A stretch of DNA of 7,874 nucleotides. Source: Burkholderiaceae bacterium. Lineage in GTDB: Bacteria > Pseudomonadota > Gammaproteobacteria > Burkholderiales > Burkholderiaceae. Positions 1 through 7,266 of this stretch are shown here, in pieces (within the stretch, counting starts at the first letter, position 1; each line of letters begins with the position of its first letter). The notes below the pieces were generated by a model, which was given only the letters and a program-made list of their open reading frames with translations, did no database searches and was not told the DNA's origin. A program made the position numbers and the translations under genes. The DNA is taken from NCBI GenBank assembly GCA_947373615.1, contig CANBYN010000082.1, positions 1 through 7,874 on the forward strand, written 5' to 3'.

Positions 1-194
1 GCAAAAGCAAAAATTCCCCAACCATTACCTAGAAAGGTGAGCCAAGTCCATAACGTGTCTGGAAGTAAAAGGGTGCGTTGGTTGACTAACAGAAAACTGC
101 TGCCTTGAAGCTCGCCAAAGTAAATTAGTGCAGCAAACCCAAGAGGGATAAGGGGTACAAACCAAACTAGGGTCGGAATCACCTTCCTATGCAT
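1..194 (-). CDS. PAP2-like membrane protein, N-terminal part (gene continues past base 1)
   Basis: Reading leftwards from an ATG at 194-192 gives 64 open codons that run off the window, so only the N-terminus is present. It begins MHRKVIPTLVWF, followed by a hydrophobic segment (about residues 6-22). Next comes a polar stretch containing NQRTLLLPD and then a Trp/Gly-rich segment, WTWLTFLGNGWGIFAF. The order of a first TM helix, 'N...LPD..W..LT.LGNG' and a second helix resembles the start of PAP2-superfamily membrane phosphatases, which dephosphorylate lipid pyrophosphates such as undecaprenyl pyrophosphate or lipid A. The catalytic motifs lie outside the window, so the family call is tentative. 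The start lies 5 nt after the stop of the glycosyltransferase upstream, and the frame is closed by a TAA eight codons earlier, so ATG194 is the first possible start. No convincing Shine-Dalgarno is present; translation may be coupled to the upstream gene. It is probably the fourth gene of the envelope operon. Confidence 0.55.
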   Translation of the reverse strand, partial: MHRKVIPTLVWFVPLIPLGFAALIYFGELQGSSFLLVNQRTLLLPDTLWTWLTFLGNGWGIFAF

Positions 195-199
195 TTTGA

Positions 200-1459
200 T
201 TAACGACCATTCACTTTATCAGCATCCTGTAGCTGTACTCTTACCTTATTTAAAACCTGATCAACAGTAATCGCTTGCATGCAAAGATTATCATGACATG
301 GAGTTTTGCGATGGTTGGCAGCACTTACACAGGGAGAGCAGGCTAACTGTGCAGTGATAGCGATTGAGTTTCCAATTGAGCCATATAAGGCTGGGGTCTC
401 TGGACCAAAGAGCACCACCGTTCTTAGAGGTGTCACTGCGGAGAAGTGCCCAGGACCTGAATCATTGGTCACCATCACATCAGATAAGGTGTAAAGCGGA
501 GGCAATTCAGCAAAGCTCACTTGTCCTGCAAAATTGAGAGCATTTTTTACATTAGCGACTGATCGTACTTTGTCTACGTAGACAAATTCAGCAGGAGATC
601 CGGTGATCAAAATTAAATCGTTGGGATAGTGTTGATGGACTGCCTGAATTAATTCGGAGAAACGTTGTTGTGCCCAGCGGCGTTGCGGCAAAAGGTCGCT
701 TGCATTTGGGTTAATCAAAATCAGCCGATTTTTGCCGTGCGTATAGGCAATGCCGGCCTCTTTAGCCATCTTTTCAATACGAGTGCGAACTTTATCTAGG
801 ACAGTTGGATGAATCACTGCCTGCTCAAGACGTACTTCTGAATCGGCTATATGGATCTTACTAAAAGGGACTTCAACCTCTTTTGCAAACGCCGCATGAA
901 TGAGGGAGAGAAAATTTTTAGTGATATGAATATGGGGGTTGTAGTGTACTTTGCGTGTCAACATGAACCCGCGCCACAATCCTTCGCCATGAAAAATGTG
1001 ATAACCCACACGGCGTCTAGCGCCACACAAACCAGTGAGTAATGCAGTAAAGCGAGAGAAGAGTTCAAGATCAATAACCGTATCGACGCGACGATAACGA
1101 GCCACAATCAAAAAACGCAGGGTGTCTTTGATGATACTGCCCAAACTAGAGGAGTCGATCGTAAAGATATTCTCTGGTTTAACAGTGTTTAATAAAGTGA
1201 GGCTAGCGCGATTGCTTTTAAAGATCAGAAAAAATAATTCTGCACCTCGAGCTTGAGCATTTCGCATCGCTGGATCAACTAAGATTGCACTACCCATCTC
1301 AGAAAGTTCAATAAAGAGAAGTTTCTTCGGAGTTTGCGGGCCCCGACTAAATACATTTTTGATGGTATCAATCAGGGCAACCACTGGACTGGCGATAGCG
1401 CAAAGAGGTATGCCGATCCAATGATCGATGGTACGCATAGTGTTGACGCTAATAGTCAT
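200..1459 (-). CDS. Glycosyltransferase family 9 (heptosyltransferase-like)
   Basis: The 419-residue protein belongs to the GT9/ADP-heptose:LPS heptosyltransferase family, GT-B enzymes that add heptose or a related sugar to LPS core or another envelope glycan on the cytoplasmic face. The C-terminal domain shows INPNASD (249-255), TNDSGPGH (331-338), LFGPETP (350-356) and a four-cysteine tail (C374, C377, C388, C393) typical of this family. The N-terminal Rossmann motif reads ELSEMGSAIL (51-60), so the GD pair of WaaC/WaaF is GS here; the Asp proposed as catalytic base in E. coli WaaC is absent. Residues 11-30 form a hydrophobic, helix-like N-terminal extension that may contact the membrane. 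ATG1459 is preceded by a weak AGAGAAAA; Met8 (MRTIDHW) is an alternative start. It sits 17 nt after the flippase-like gene and 5 nt before the PAP2-like gene. The family is certain; the donor and acceptor are unknown. Confidence 0.88.
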   Translation of the reverse strand: MTISVNTMRTIDHWIGIPLCAIASPVVALIDTIKNVFSRGPQTPKKLLFIELSEMGSAILVDPAMRNAQARGAELFFLIFKSNRASLTLLNTVKPENIFTIDSSSLGSIIKDTLRFLIVARYRRVDTVIDLELFSRFTALLTGLCGARRRVGYHIFHGEGLWRGFMLTRKVHYNPHIHITKNFLSLIHAAFAKEVEVPFSKIHIADSEVRLEQAVIHPTVLDKVRTRIEKMAKEAGIAYTHGKNRLILINPNASDLLPQRRWAQQRFSELIQAVHQHYPNDLILITGSPAEFVYVDKVRSVANVKNALNFAGQVSFAELPPLYTLSDVMVTNDSGPGHFSAVTPLRTVVLFGPETPALYGSIGNSIAITAQLACSPCVSAANHRKTPCHDNLCMQAITVDQVLNKVRVQLQDADKVNGR

Positions 1460-1476
1460 AGATTTTCTCTGAGAAA

Positions 1477-2526
1477 TTATTTTTGTTTTAGTAAAAAGTA
1501 TGCTCCAGGCAGCACTGACAAGATAGTGATTGCTCCGTAGCTAATCGACGCCACTACAGTTAAGGAGGGGTTAACCCCCCAGAGAGCTAGCACCGAAGAA
1601 AGTGTAGCCTCACGCAATCCCCATCCAGAGATGCTGATCGGTAGCATTAGCAATAAACTAAGAGCAGGCAAGCCAATCATTAAAGCTTCAATTGGAGCAG
1701 TTACACCATATGCCTTCAGGCAGAACAGTAGCGTCAAAATGGTGAGGAAGTGAATTCCAATCGCCAATCCTGCTTGGGCAATATTTACTGGCCATGAAAA
1801 AGCAAGCTGTATGCCTGGCATTGCTTTATTCATGAGGAAGCGATCCAGTATTTTTTGGAGCAATTGCTTCGAGGGACCCCAAGCTAAGATCACGGCAATA
1901 ATAAGACCTGCTAGTAACATCACTCCGATCACGGCGTAGCCTAAATCTTGACCCCAGGTAGCCAAAGTGGCGCCACCCAAGATCAGGCCAATGCCACCTA
2001 GTAAGTTATTTCCAGCCAAACCTAAAAGTCGATCAACTAAGACCATGGCAAAACTTAAGCGCAATTTGGGCGTAGCGTGATCAAGATCTACTGAATGATG
2101 CAATTCTTCATCCAATTTTTTAGTTTCACTAAGATTGCCAGTAGTTGTTAGGTGTGTTGCAGTGATGGCGCGATAACTATCACCGCCTAATGAGCTAGGT
2201 AAACCTTGATTGATAAGGCCGCCTGCAAAGTAAAGTCCGATGTATGAGCGAATGCGACGAGGAAATCCTACTGATTGCATAAATAAACCCCAGCGATATC
2301 CGCCGCAAACAAAAGCTGCCATCATGCAGGCTAAGGCTGCCAAAAACCACTGGGGCTGCATTTGAATATGAGCATCGAAGAGCGTGTGCCAATCAATGCC
2401 ACTAGTTGCCTTCCACAGAAGTGCAAGGGATAACAAAATGCGAATGGTGGGCCAAGCCCGCTTAAAAATTGATTTCCATCCAGAGTGGGTCTTCATGGTG
2501 GAATGGGGTTGTGAACTCATAGGCAT
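1477..2526 (-). CDS. YbhN/AglD-like multi-pass membrane protein (LPG synthase TM family, flippase-like)
   Basis: This multi-helix inner-membrane protein matches the lysylphosphatidylglycerol synthase TM/UPF0104 family, whose members lie near envelope glycosyltransferases and are thought to flip or present lipid-linked substrates. Numbered from the start chosen here (349 residues), the family motifs are NQGLPSSLGGDSYR (106-119), a charged VDRLLG (164-169) and the C-terminal LPISISGWGLREA (295-307). The open frame extends upstream to an ATG at 2640, but that would overlap 71 nt of the preceding gene and add a polar, non-family-like N-terminus. Starts at 2526 or 2520 (Met-Pro-Met-Ser) are therefore preferred, and 2496 is also possible; none has a good Shine-Dalgarno. 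A hydrophilic, charged stretch of roughly 35 residues between GGDSYR and VDR (DNA about 2053-2166) looks longer than usual. It lacks the soluble C-terminal MprF synthase domain, so aminoacylation of lipids is not expected. Confidence 0.85.
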   Translation of the reverse strand: MPMSSQPHSTMKTHSGWKSIFKRAWPTIRILLSLALLWKATSGIDWHTLFDAHIQMQPQWFLAALACMMAAFVCGGYRWGLFMQSVGFPRRIRSYIGLYFAGGLINQGLPSSLGGDSYRAITATHLTTTGNLSETKKLDEELHHSVDLDHATPKLRLSFAMVLVDRLLGLAGNNLLGGIGLILGGATLATWGQDLGYAVIGVMLLAGLIIAVILAWGPSKQLLQKILDRFLMNKAMPGIQLAFSWPVNIAQAGLAIGIHFLTILTLLFCLKAYGVTAPIEALMIGLPALSLLLMLPISISGWGLREATLSSVLALWGVNPSLTVVASISYGAITILSVLPGAYFLLKQK

Positions 2527-2569
2527 AAGGATAATGCTTTGAGCTTCTAAGGTCTTGAATTTGGAAGAA

Positions 2570-4066
2570 TTACTGCGATGACCCCGGGCTTCGCCAGTTA
2601 TTACATAGGCTAAAGTCAAATTTGGATAAAACTCGTCCAAATCGCATAATTACTAGGTTATCTACTGGCTCACAGTTCTCAAACCCAGATTTGTTGCCCA
2701 CGGGGGCGGCAAAGGGCATGCCCGACCAGTTGATGAGGAGGGTATTTGCCCCTGAGGGGAGCTCTCCAAACCAAAGGTCAAATTGATCTTGCCTCTGATC
2801 TAAAACAAATACTGGAATAGGTTTGGCGTACCAGGCAGTACGACTGCCTAAGGTCCAGTTTTGGACAGCGATGCCATCCACTTTATTGATTTTTGCAAGC
2901 TCGGTTGCTTTCTGCCCTGCAAGCTTCCATCCATAGAGATCTGCAATCGGATTTGTTTTGACTGAATCTGAGCTGATGCCACCAGACAAAACAAATCCAA
3001 ATCCAACAATGCAGAGAGCTAGTTGTATAAAAAATAGAATTCGAATCAGTTTGCGGTGCTGGATGGACCAAGCTTTTGCAAGACCAATGCCGGCAAAGGG
3101 TGCGAGGCAAAACCATGCGGGGGAAGTCCAATGAGGAAGGCCGCCCCCTCCAGAAAGGCTTGCAAAAATAATAAAGGGGATCAGGAAGAAACCCCACAAC
3201 GCCAACAAAGAATGCTTTGTGGCATGCATACAGTCCTTAAGAAAAAGAAAGGCCCCCAGAATGAGGAGAGGTCCAAAGACAGCAAGCTGAATCCCGAGAA
3301 AGGCAGCCAATCTACGCCAGAGCCAATCACCACCACCACCATGGGCAATTTGGTATTTAAATGAGATCCAATCGTTTGTCCAATTCCAATAGATTACTGG
3401 ACTAATGAGAACTAACGCAATGAATGCAGCTAACCAAAAACCGATTTTGCCAATCCAAGACTTTCGGGGTGCGCTTAAGAATACGAGCAATACAGCTATG
3501 GCAGTGAAGGCTGCTGTGTATTTACTTAATCCCGCTAAACCCAATAAGATTCCAGTGAGAATCCAGTCACCTAAACTGAAATAATCTTTGCAAAGCCAAC
3601 GTAGGCTCATTAACATCAGACCAAGACTTAATGGCGCCAGTATGCTGTCTGGAAGTAAGCCGATAGCAAGCACATGAGGCAAAGGTGCTGCAATGATGGC
3701 TAAGACTGCCATGAGACCGCAGACATTTGCAGGGGGAAGCGCGCCGGTAAGATAACCCGCATTGTGCCCCTGCATGAAGCGGTGGATTTCGAGTGTGACT
3801 TGATAAACCAAACAGCAGGAAATAATCCAAAGTAACTCTGGTATCAGTCGAATGAATCCCTCAGAGGAGGTAATGCTGATGAGTGGCCATTGAAGCCAAC
3901 CTACCAAGGGTGGATGATCAAAATAACTCCACGCTAAGTGATTTGCATAAAGCGCGTAATGAGCCTCATCCACTGAAAATTCGATCGAGAAACCTAGGAC
4001 AAAATGCACCAAAGCCGCTATGCAGATAGAGATTGCTGCCCAGCTTGAAGGTGATTGACGGTGCAT
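2570..4066 (-). CDS. GT39-type (ArnT/PMT-like) membrane glycosyltransferase
   Basis: The 498-residue polytopic protein is of the dolichyl-phosphate-mannose-protein mannosyltransferase (PMT_2)/ArnT type. Such GT-C enzymes transfer a sugar from a polyprenyl-phosphate carrier to a lipid or glycan on the periplasmic side. After the first TM helix (about 10-28) comes the diagnostic acidic loop SVDEAHYALY (31-40, Asp33-Glu34), then SYFDHPP (47-53), LLPDS (137-141), SKYTAA (181-186), a glycine run HGGGG (242-246) and PHW (311-313). About ten further hydrophobic segments run to residue 361. A soluble C-terminal region of about 135 residues follows (NWTLGSRTAWYAKP, LDQRQDQFDLWFGE), probably periplasmic. 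The start ATG at 4066 is close to the divergent lipoprotein gene and has only weak ribosome-binding sequence. It is the first gene of the minus-strand envelope operon. It could be an L-Ara4N, mannose or other sugar transferase; the sequence does not decide, and no arn genes are visible. Confidence 0.87.
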   Translation of the reverse strand: MHRQSPSSWAAISICIAALVHFVLGFSIEFSVDEAHYALYANHLAWSYFDHPPLVGWLQWPLISITSSEGFIRLIPELLWIISCCLVYQVTLEIHRFMQGHNAGYLTGALPPANVCGLMAVLAIIAAPLPHVLAIGLLPDSILAPLSLGLMLMSLRWLCKDYFSLGDWILTGILLGLAGLSKYTAAFTAIAVLLVFLSAPRKSWIGKIGFWLAAFIALVLISPVIYWNWTNDWISFKYQIAHGGGGDWLWRRLAAFLGIQLAVFGPLLILGAFLFLKDCMHATKHSLLALWGFFLIPFIIFASLSGGGGLPHWTSPAWFCLAPFAGIGLAKAWSIQHRKLIRILFFIQLALCIVGFGFVLSGGISSDSVKTNPIADLYGWKLAGQKATELAKINKVDGIAVQNWTLGSRTAWYAKPIPVFVLDQRQDQFDLWFGELPSGANTLLINWSGMPFAAPVGNKSGFENCEPVDNLVIMRFGRVLSKFDFSLCNNWRSPGSSQ

Positions 4067-4125
4067 GAATTGATTTTAGACTCACTTTTAAACTCGCCAA
4101 GTCAATTCTTTGGGACAATTAAGGT
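4067..4125. promoter_or_regulatory. Divergent intergenic region with repeats and weak promoter matches
   Basis: This 59-nt spacer must serve both the minus-strand GT39 operon and the plus-strand DUF3047 gene. It contains an exact 7-bp inverted repeat, GAATTGA (4067-4073) and TCAATTC (4102-4108). It also contains a near-exact 10-nt direct repeat, TTTTAGACTC (4074-4083) and TTTTAAACTC (4086-4095), with a 12-nt period. A plausible plus-strand promoter is TTGACG (4055-4060) with TAGACT (4077-4082), spaced 16 nt. On the minus strand TTGACT (4105-4100) with TCTAAA (4080-4075), spaced 19 nt, is a weaker match. AAGG at 4121-4124 lies very close to the DUF3047 ATG. The repeats are seen; promoter or operator function is inferred. 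Confidence 0.35.
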
Positions 4126-4923
4126 ATGTTTAAGTGCACCCATCATATTTTGGTTCTCTGTACAGCGATCGCTCTGGCAGGATGCGCTGGTTTTAATAAA
4201 AACCCCATTCAAGAAGAGTCGGGCCAGGCCTTAAATGTTGATCAATTGCCCGTACAAGAAGAGCTTCCAAAGTTTTCTGCAGAGACCGCGCGTGAGGGTA
4301 TGCCTAATGGTTGGAATTTTTACCGGATAGCGCCCTATAAAAAGAACACTGTTTATCGCCTAGAAAACTATCAAGGGAAAACAGTTTTAAGTGCGAATTC
4401 CAATACTTCTGCGTCCGGGCTAGCAGTTAAGTTACGTCCCCGACAAGCAACTAATTTATGGTTGCAGTGGGAGTGGAAGGCTACAAGCCCCATGCTAAAT
4501 GCAGATAATGCAGATAGTTATACCGATGATGCTCCTTTACGTATTTTGGTGGCATTTGACGGTAATAAATCCAAGTTGCCATTAAAAGAGAAGATGACAT
4601 TTGAAATGGCAAACCTCATTAGTGGCCAAGAGATGCCCTACGCTACCTTGATGTATATCTGGTCTGGTAAATCACCAGTTGACTCAGTTATTAATAATGC
4701 CCATACCTCGCGAATCAAGATGATTGTGGTGGACTCTGGTTGGGAGAACTTAGGTGAGTGGCATAAACATCAGCGTGATCTCGTGGCTGACTATAAACGC
4801 GCCTTTGGTGAAACTCCAGGCCAAGTGATTGGAGTTGCTTTGCTCACTGATACCGATAACACCAAATCTGAAACCCATGCATTTTATGGTGATATTGAAT
4901 TAATACGTAAGAATCAAAAATAA
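4126..4923 (+). CDS. DUF3047 family lipoprotein
   Basis: The 265-residue protein begins with a lipoprotein signal: positive N-terminus, hydrophobic core ILVLCTAIA (8-16) and lipobox LAGC with the lipidated Cys at 20. The +2 residue is Ala rather than Asp, which favours outer-membrane sorting. The rest matches the DUF3047 family, a beta-rich domain of unknown function. Its recognisable pieces are WNFYRIAPYKKNTVY (63-77), SASGLAVKL (95-103), LWLQWEWKA (111-119), DDAPLRILVAFDG (134-146), YIWSG (177-181), VVDSG (201-205), WENLGEWHKHQRDL (206-219) and GVALLTDTDNT (236-246), followed by a terminal AFYGDIEL. The GLAVKL, W-W-W and D-F-D pattern looks like a jelly-roll carbohydrate-binding fold, but that is inference. 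It is divergent from the GT39 operon and convergent with the copper ATPase (16 nt between stops, no clear terminator hairpin). A periplasmic or outer-membrane role linked to the envelope operon is possible but unproven. Confidence 0.85.
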   Translation: MFKCTHHILVLCTAIALAGCAGFNKNPIQEESGQALNVDQLPVQEELPKFSAETAREGMPNGWNFYRIAPYKKNTVYRLENYQGKTVLSANSNTSASGLAVKLRPRQATNLWLQWEWKATSPMLNADNADSYTDDAPLRILVAFDGNKSKLPLKEKMTFEMANLISGQEMPYATLMYIWSGKSPVDSVINNAHTSRIKMIVVDSGWENLGEWHKHQRDLVADYKRAFGETPGQVIGVALLTDTDNTKSETHAFYGDIELIRKNQK

Positions 4924-4939
4924 ATACTTAAAAATTTAG

Positions 4940-7216
4940 TTATTGCAGGGTGGGTCGCCAGCGTTTGAGCAAGAGTGCATTGCTCAGAACGCAAAAACTC
5001 GAAAGCGCCATTGCACTACCAGCAAGCATGGGTGAGAGATACCCCAAAGCAGCTAAAGGAATGCCAGTTGAGTTAAAGATAAAAGCCCAAAATAAGTTCT
5101 GCTGAATTTTTTTCCAAGTCCGCTTGGAAATATCAATCGCATCGGCTACTAATGTTGGGTCACCTCGCATTAATGTTATGCCGGCGGCTTGCATAGCAAC
5201 ATCTGTACCCGTTGACATTGCCATACCGACATCAGCAGCAGCGAGAGCTGGTGCATCATTTACGCCATCACCCACCATCGCCACCCATTGGCGTTGATGA
5301 TCTTTTTCAGTAGCTTGGAGTTTGCGAATAATGGCTGCTTTATCGCTTGGCATGATCTGGGAAAAAACTTCATCGATACCAATTGAGTGAGCGACGCGAG
5401 CAACGGCAGATTTATTGTCGCCAGAGAGCATGACAGTAAGAATATGCATCTGACTTAAGGCATGGATGGCTTCTTTGGCATTGCTCTTTAATTCATCACC
5501 AAAGGCAATAATTGCGATGGGTGTTGATGGTATTTTCATGCTCATCAACACAGAAACGGTTTGCATAGCATCGAAACAAGCTTGTGCTTTCTCAACAATC
5601 TCTAAATGGTTGGGATGATTTTCCAATGAAGCCACGCTTTGTAGGCTCAGACTTTGGTCTGCCCAAGGGCCGGAGCTTAGCTTTCCAGTAATGCCTATTC
5701 CAGGCAATATCTTGCTTTCAAAGGGGCTTATGGGGTTAATTCCTTTTAGCTTGGCCGCATCTAATAATGCTTTTGCTAAGGGATGTTCACTTCCCAATTG
5801 CAAGCCTGCGGCACTTGCCAAAATGGTCTCTTTCGTAAACGAATGTGAAAGTGGAATGATATCTAGCAATCTGGGTTTGCCCTGAGTGAGAGTTCCAGTC
5901 TTATCAAATGCTACAACATTAAGGCGGTGTGCTAACTCGAGAACCTGAGGATCTTTAATCAAAATACCAAAGCGTGCAGCGACCCCAGTACCAGCCATAA
6001 TGGCAGCAGGAGTTGCCAAACCCAGCGCGCATGGGCATGCAATCACAAGGACCGATACTGCTCGCAAAATTGCAAGCGAAATGGAGTCTAAGTAAAACCA
6101 ATTTGCTAATCCAGTAATAAAGGCGATAACAATGACGCTGGGTACAAAGATTGCACTTACTTGATCGACTAATTTCTGAATAGGGGCTTTTTGAGTTTGT
6201 GCATCCTCTACTAAAGAAATGATCTGAGATAGAACACTTTCTACCCCAACAGCCTGAGCTTCGATTACCAACAGACCCTCACCATTCAAAGACCCTCCGA
6301 TGACATTTGTGCCGACTAACTTTTTGACCGGCTCGCTTTCACCGGTGAGCAGTGATTCATCCACGTGGCTACTACCCAATAGGATCAGACCATCAACTGG
6401 AATACGCTCTCCAGGCAAGACGAGGACACGATCTTTTGGAAATACTTGTTCCAAAGGGAGGTCGTCAAATTGATCTAAAGCAGACCCTTCAGTGATGATA
6501 ATTTTAGGGTTTAGGACTTTGGCGTGCTCTGGCCATAATTTTTGTAAAGCCCGAATGGCTTCACTAGTTTGCTGTTTAGCTCTAGCTTCTAACCATTTGC
6601 CTAGAAGCACCATGCAAATAATTACGGCTGAGCCTTCAAAATAAAGCTCGTGTGCCTCATGAGTGCTGCCCATCATTTCATAAAGACTTAGTCCATAAGC
6701 GGCACTAGTACCCAGTGCCACTAGTAAGTCCATATTCCCAACTCCTGACATTAGGGACTTAAACCCAGCTTTATAGAAGCGCCAACCCAAGAAGAATTGC
6801 ACAGGCGTCGCTAAAAGCAGTTGCCATGCTGGAGATAGTGACCAGTGAATGCCGATGGGCATGAGGAACATCGGTAAAAAGAGTGGGGCGGATAAGGCGA
6901 AACCCAGCAAAACCCTCCCCAGTCCATCAGCACCCCAAAAGGATTTTGAAGGAGATGACCGATCAATTCCATGAGGGGTACTTAATTTGGCTTCATAACC
7001 CGTTTTTTGAACTACTGCGATGACATCATTAATTTCAGTAACGGAATTGGCATTAAAGCGGATTTTGGCCTGCTCAGTAGCCAAGTTAACATTCGCTGCC
7101 TCCACCCCCGGGATCTTAGCGAGCGCCCTCTCAACTCGGCCAACACAGGAGGCACAGGTCATTCCGCCTATATCTAGAGTAAATAACTGGGAATTGGTCA
7201 CTTTTGGCGGCGGCAT
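4940..7216 (-). CDS. copA: Copper-exporting P1B-type ATPase
   Basis: This 758-residue inner-membrane pump exports Cu(I) from the cytoplasm using ATP. A single N-terminal HMA domain carries GMTCASC (18-24), with metal-binding Cys21 and Cys24. The actuator loop has TGES (291-294), the ion-channel motif is CPC (394-396), and the phosphorylated Asp is D438 in DKTGT. The nucleotide domain has the P1B signature SEHP (476-479), and the hinge is GDGVNDAP (649-656). The last two helices carry N715, M736 and S740, the copper-type (P1B-1) residues, which argues against a Zn/Cd pump. The TM7 residue that is usually Tyr before the Asn is Phe here (F714, bases 5075-5077). Length is normal. ATG7216 has no clear Shine-Dalgarno. 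The gene is divergent from an HMA mini-protein and convergent with DUF3047. No CueR-type regulator gene or clear CueR box is visible. The symbol is by family type. Confidence 0.93.
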   Translation of the reverse strand: MPPPKVTNSQLFTLDIGGMTCASCVGRVERALAKIPGVEAANVNLATEQAKIRFNANSVTEINDVIAVVQKTGYEAKLSTPHGIDRSSPSKSFWGADGLGRVLLGFALSAPLFLPMFLMPIGIHWSLSPAWQLLLATPVQFFLGWRFYKAGFKSLMSGVGNMDLLVALGTSAAYGLSLYEMMGSTHEAHELYFEGSAVIICMVLLGKWLEARAKQQTSEAIRALQKLWPEHAKVLNPKIIITEGSALDQFDDLPLEQVFPKDRVLVLPGERIPVDGLILLGSSHVDESLLTGESEPVKKLVGTNVIGGSLNGEGLLVIEAQAVGVESVLSQIISLVEDAQTQKAPIQKLVDQVSAIFVPSVIVIAFITGLANWFYLDSISLAILRAVSVLVIACPCALGLATPAAIMAGTGVAARFGILIKDPQVLELAHRLNVVAFDKTGTLTQGKPRLLDIIPLSHSFTKETILASAAGLQLGSEHPLAKALLDAAKLKGINPISPFESKILPGIGITGKLSSGPWADQSLSLQSVASLENHPNHLEIVEKAQACFDAMQTVSVLMSMKIPSTPIAIIAFGDELKSNAKEAIHALSQMHILTVMLSGDNKSAVARVAHSIGIDEVFSQIMPSDKAAIIRKLQATEKDHQRQWVAMVGDGVNDAPALAAADVGMAMSTGTDVAMQAAGITLMRGDPTLVADAIDISKRTWKKIQQNLFWAFIFNSTGIPLAALGYLSPMLAGSAMALSSFCVLSNALLLKRWRPTLQ

Positions 7217-7266
7217 ATAGAAGATAATCTACTGTATATAAGTAAAATTTACTTTAAAAGGCCCTT
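7217..7266. promoter_or_regulatory. Divergent copA / HMA mini-protein intergenic region with palindrome
   Basis: The 50-nt AT-rich spacer must hold the start signals for both the copper ATPase (leftward) and the HMA mini-protein (rightward). It contains an exact 15-nt palindrome, AAGTAAAATTTACTT at 7240-7254 (7-bp arms around a central A), placed where a dimeric repressor or activator could control both genes. A smaller TACTGTA lies at 7230-7236. The sequence does not resemble the CueR operator (ACCTTCC/GGAAGGT) or the CopY box (TACAnnTGTA). AAAAGG at 7256-7261, 5 nt before the mini-protein ATG, is a good ribosome-binding site. Promoter hexamers could not be placed with confidence in either direction. 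Confidence 0.4.

Noticed and set aside
2527..2640. Upstream extension of the YbhN-like open frame to ATG2640 (38 extra residues)
   Set aside because: It would overlap 71 nt of the GT39 coding region, is polar and unlike the family N-terminus; the first hydrophobic helix follows the later Met residues.
2883..3197. Second minus-strand frame inside the GT39 gene
   Set aside because: It overlaps the GT39 frame completely, has no family features and is rich in Trp, Cys and Ser as expected of a shifted frame.
3328..3342. Short CAC/CCA triplet run
   Set aside because: It encodes the Gly run of the HGGGG motif in the GT39 protein; too short to be a meaningful microsatellite.
3056..3364. Plus-strand open frame of 102 codons inside the GT39 gene
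   Set aside because: It is opposite a well-supported gene, and its Lys/Pro/Thr-rich composition is what the antisense of a membrane protein gives.
4921..4942. Possible bidirectional terminator between the convergent DUF3047 and copA stops
   Set aside because: Only A/T-rich imperfect pairing (TAAAT/ATTTA) is present, with no GC stem, so no intrinsic terminator can be supported.
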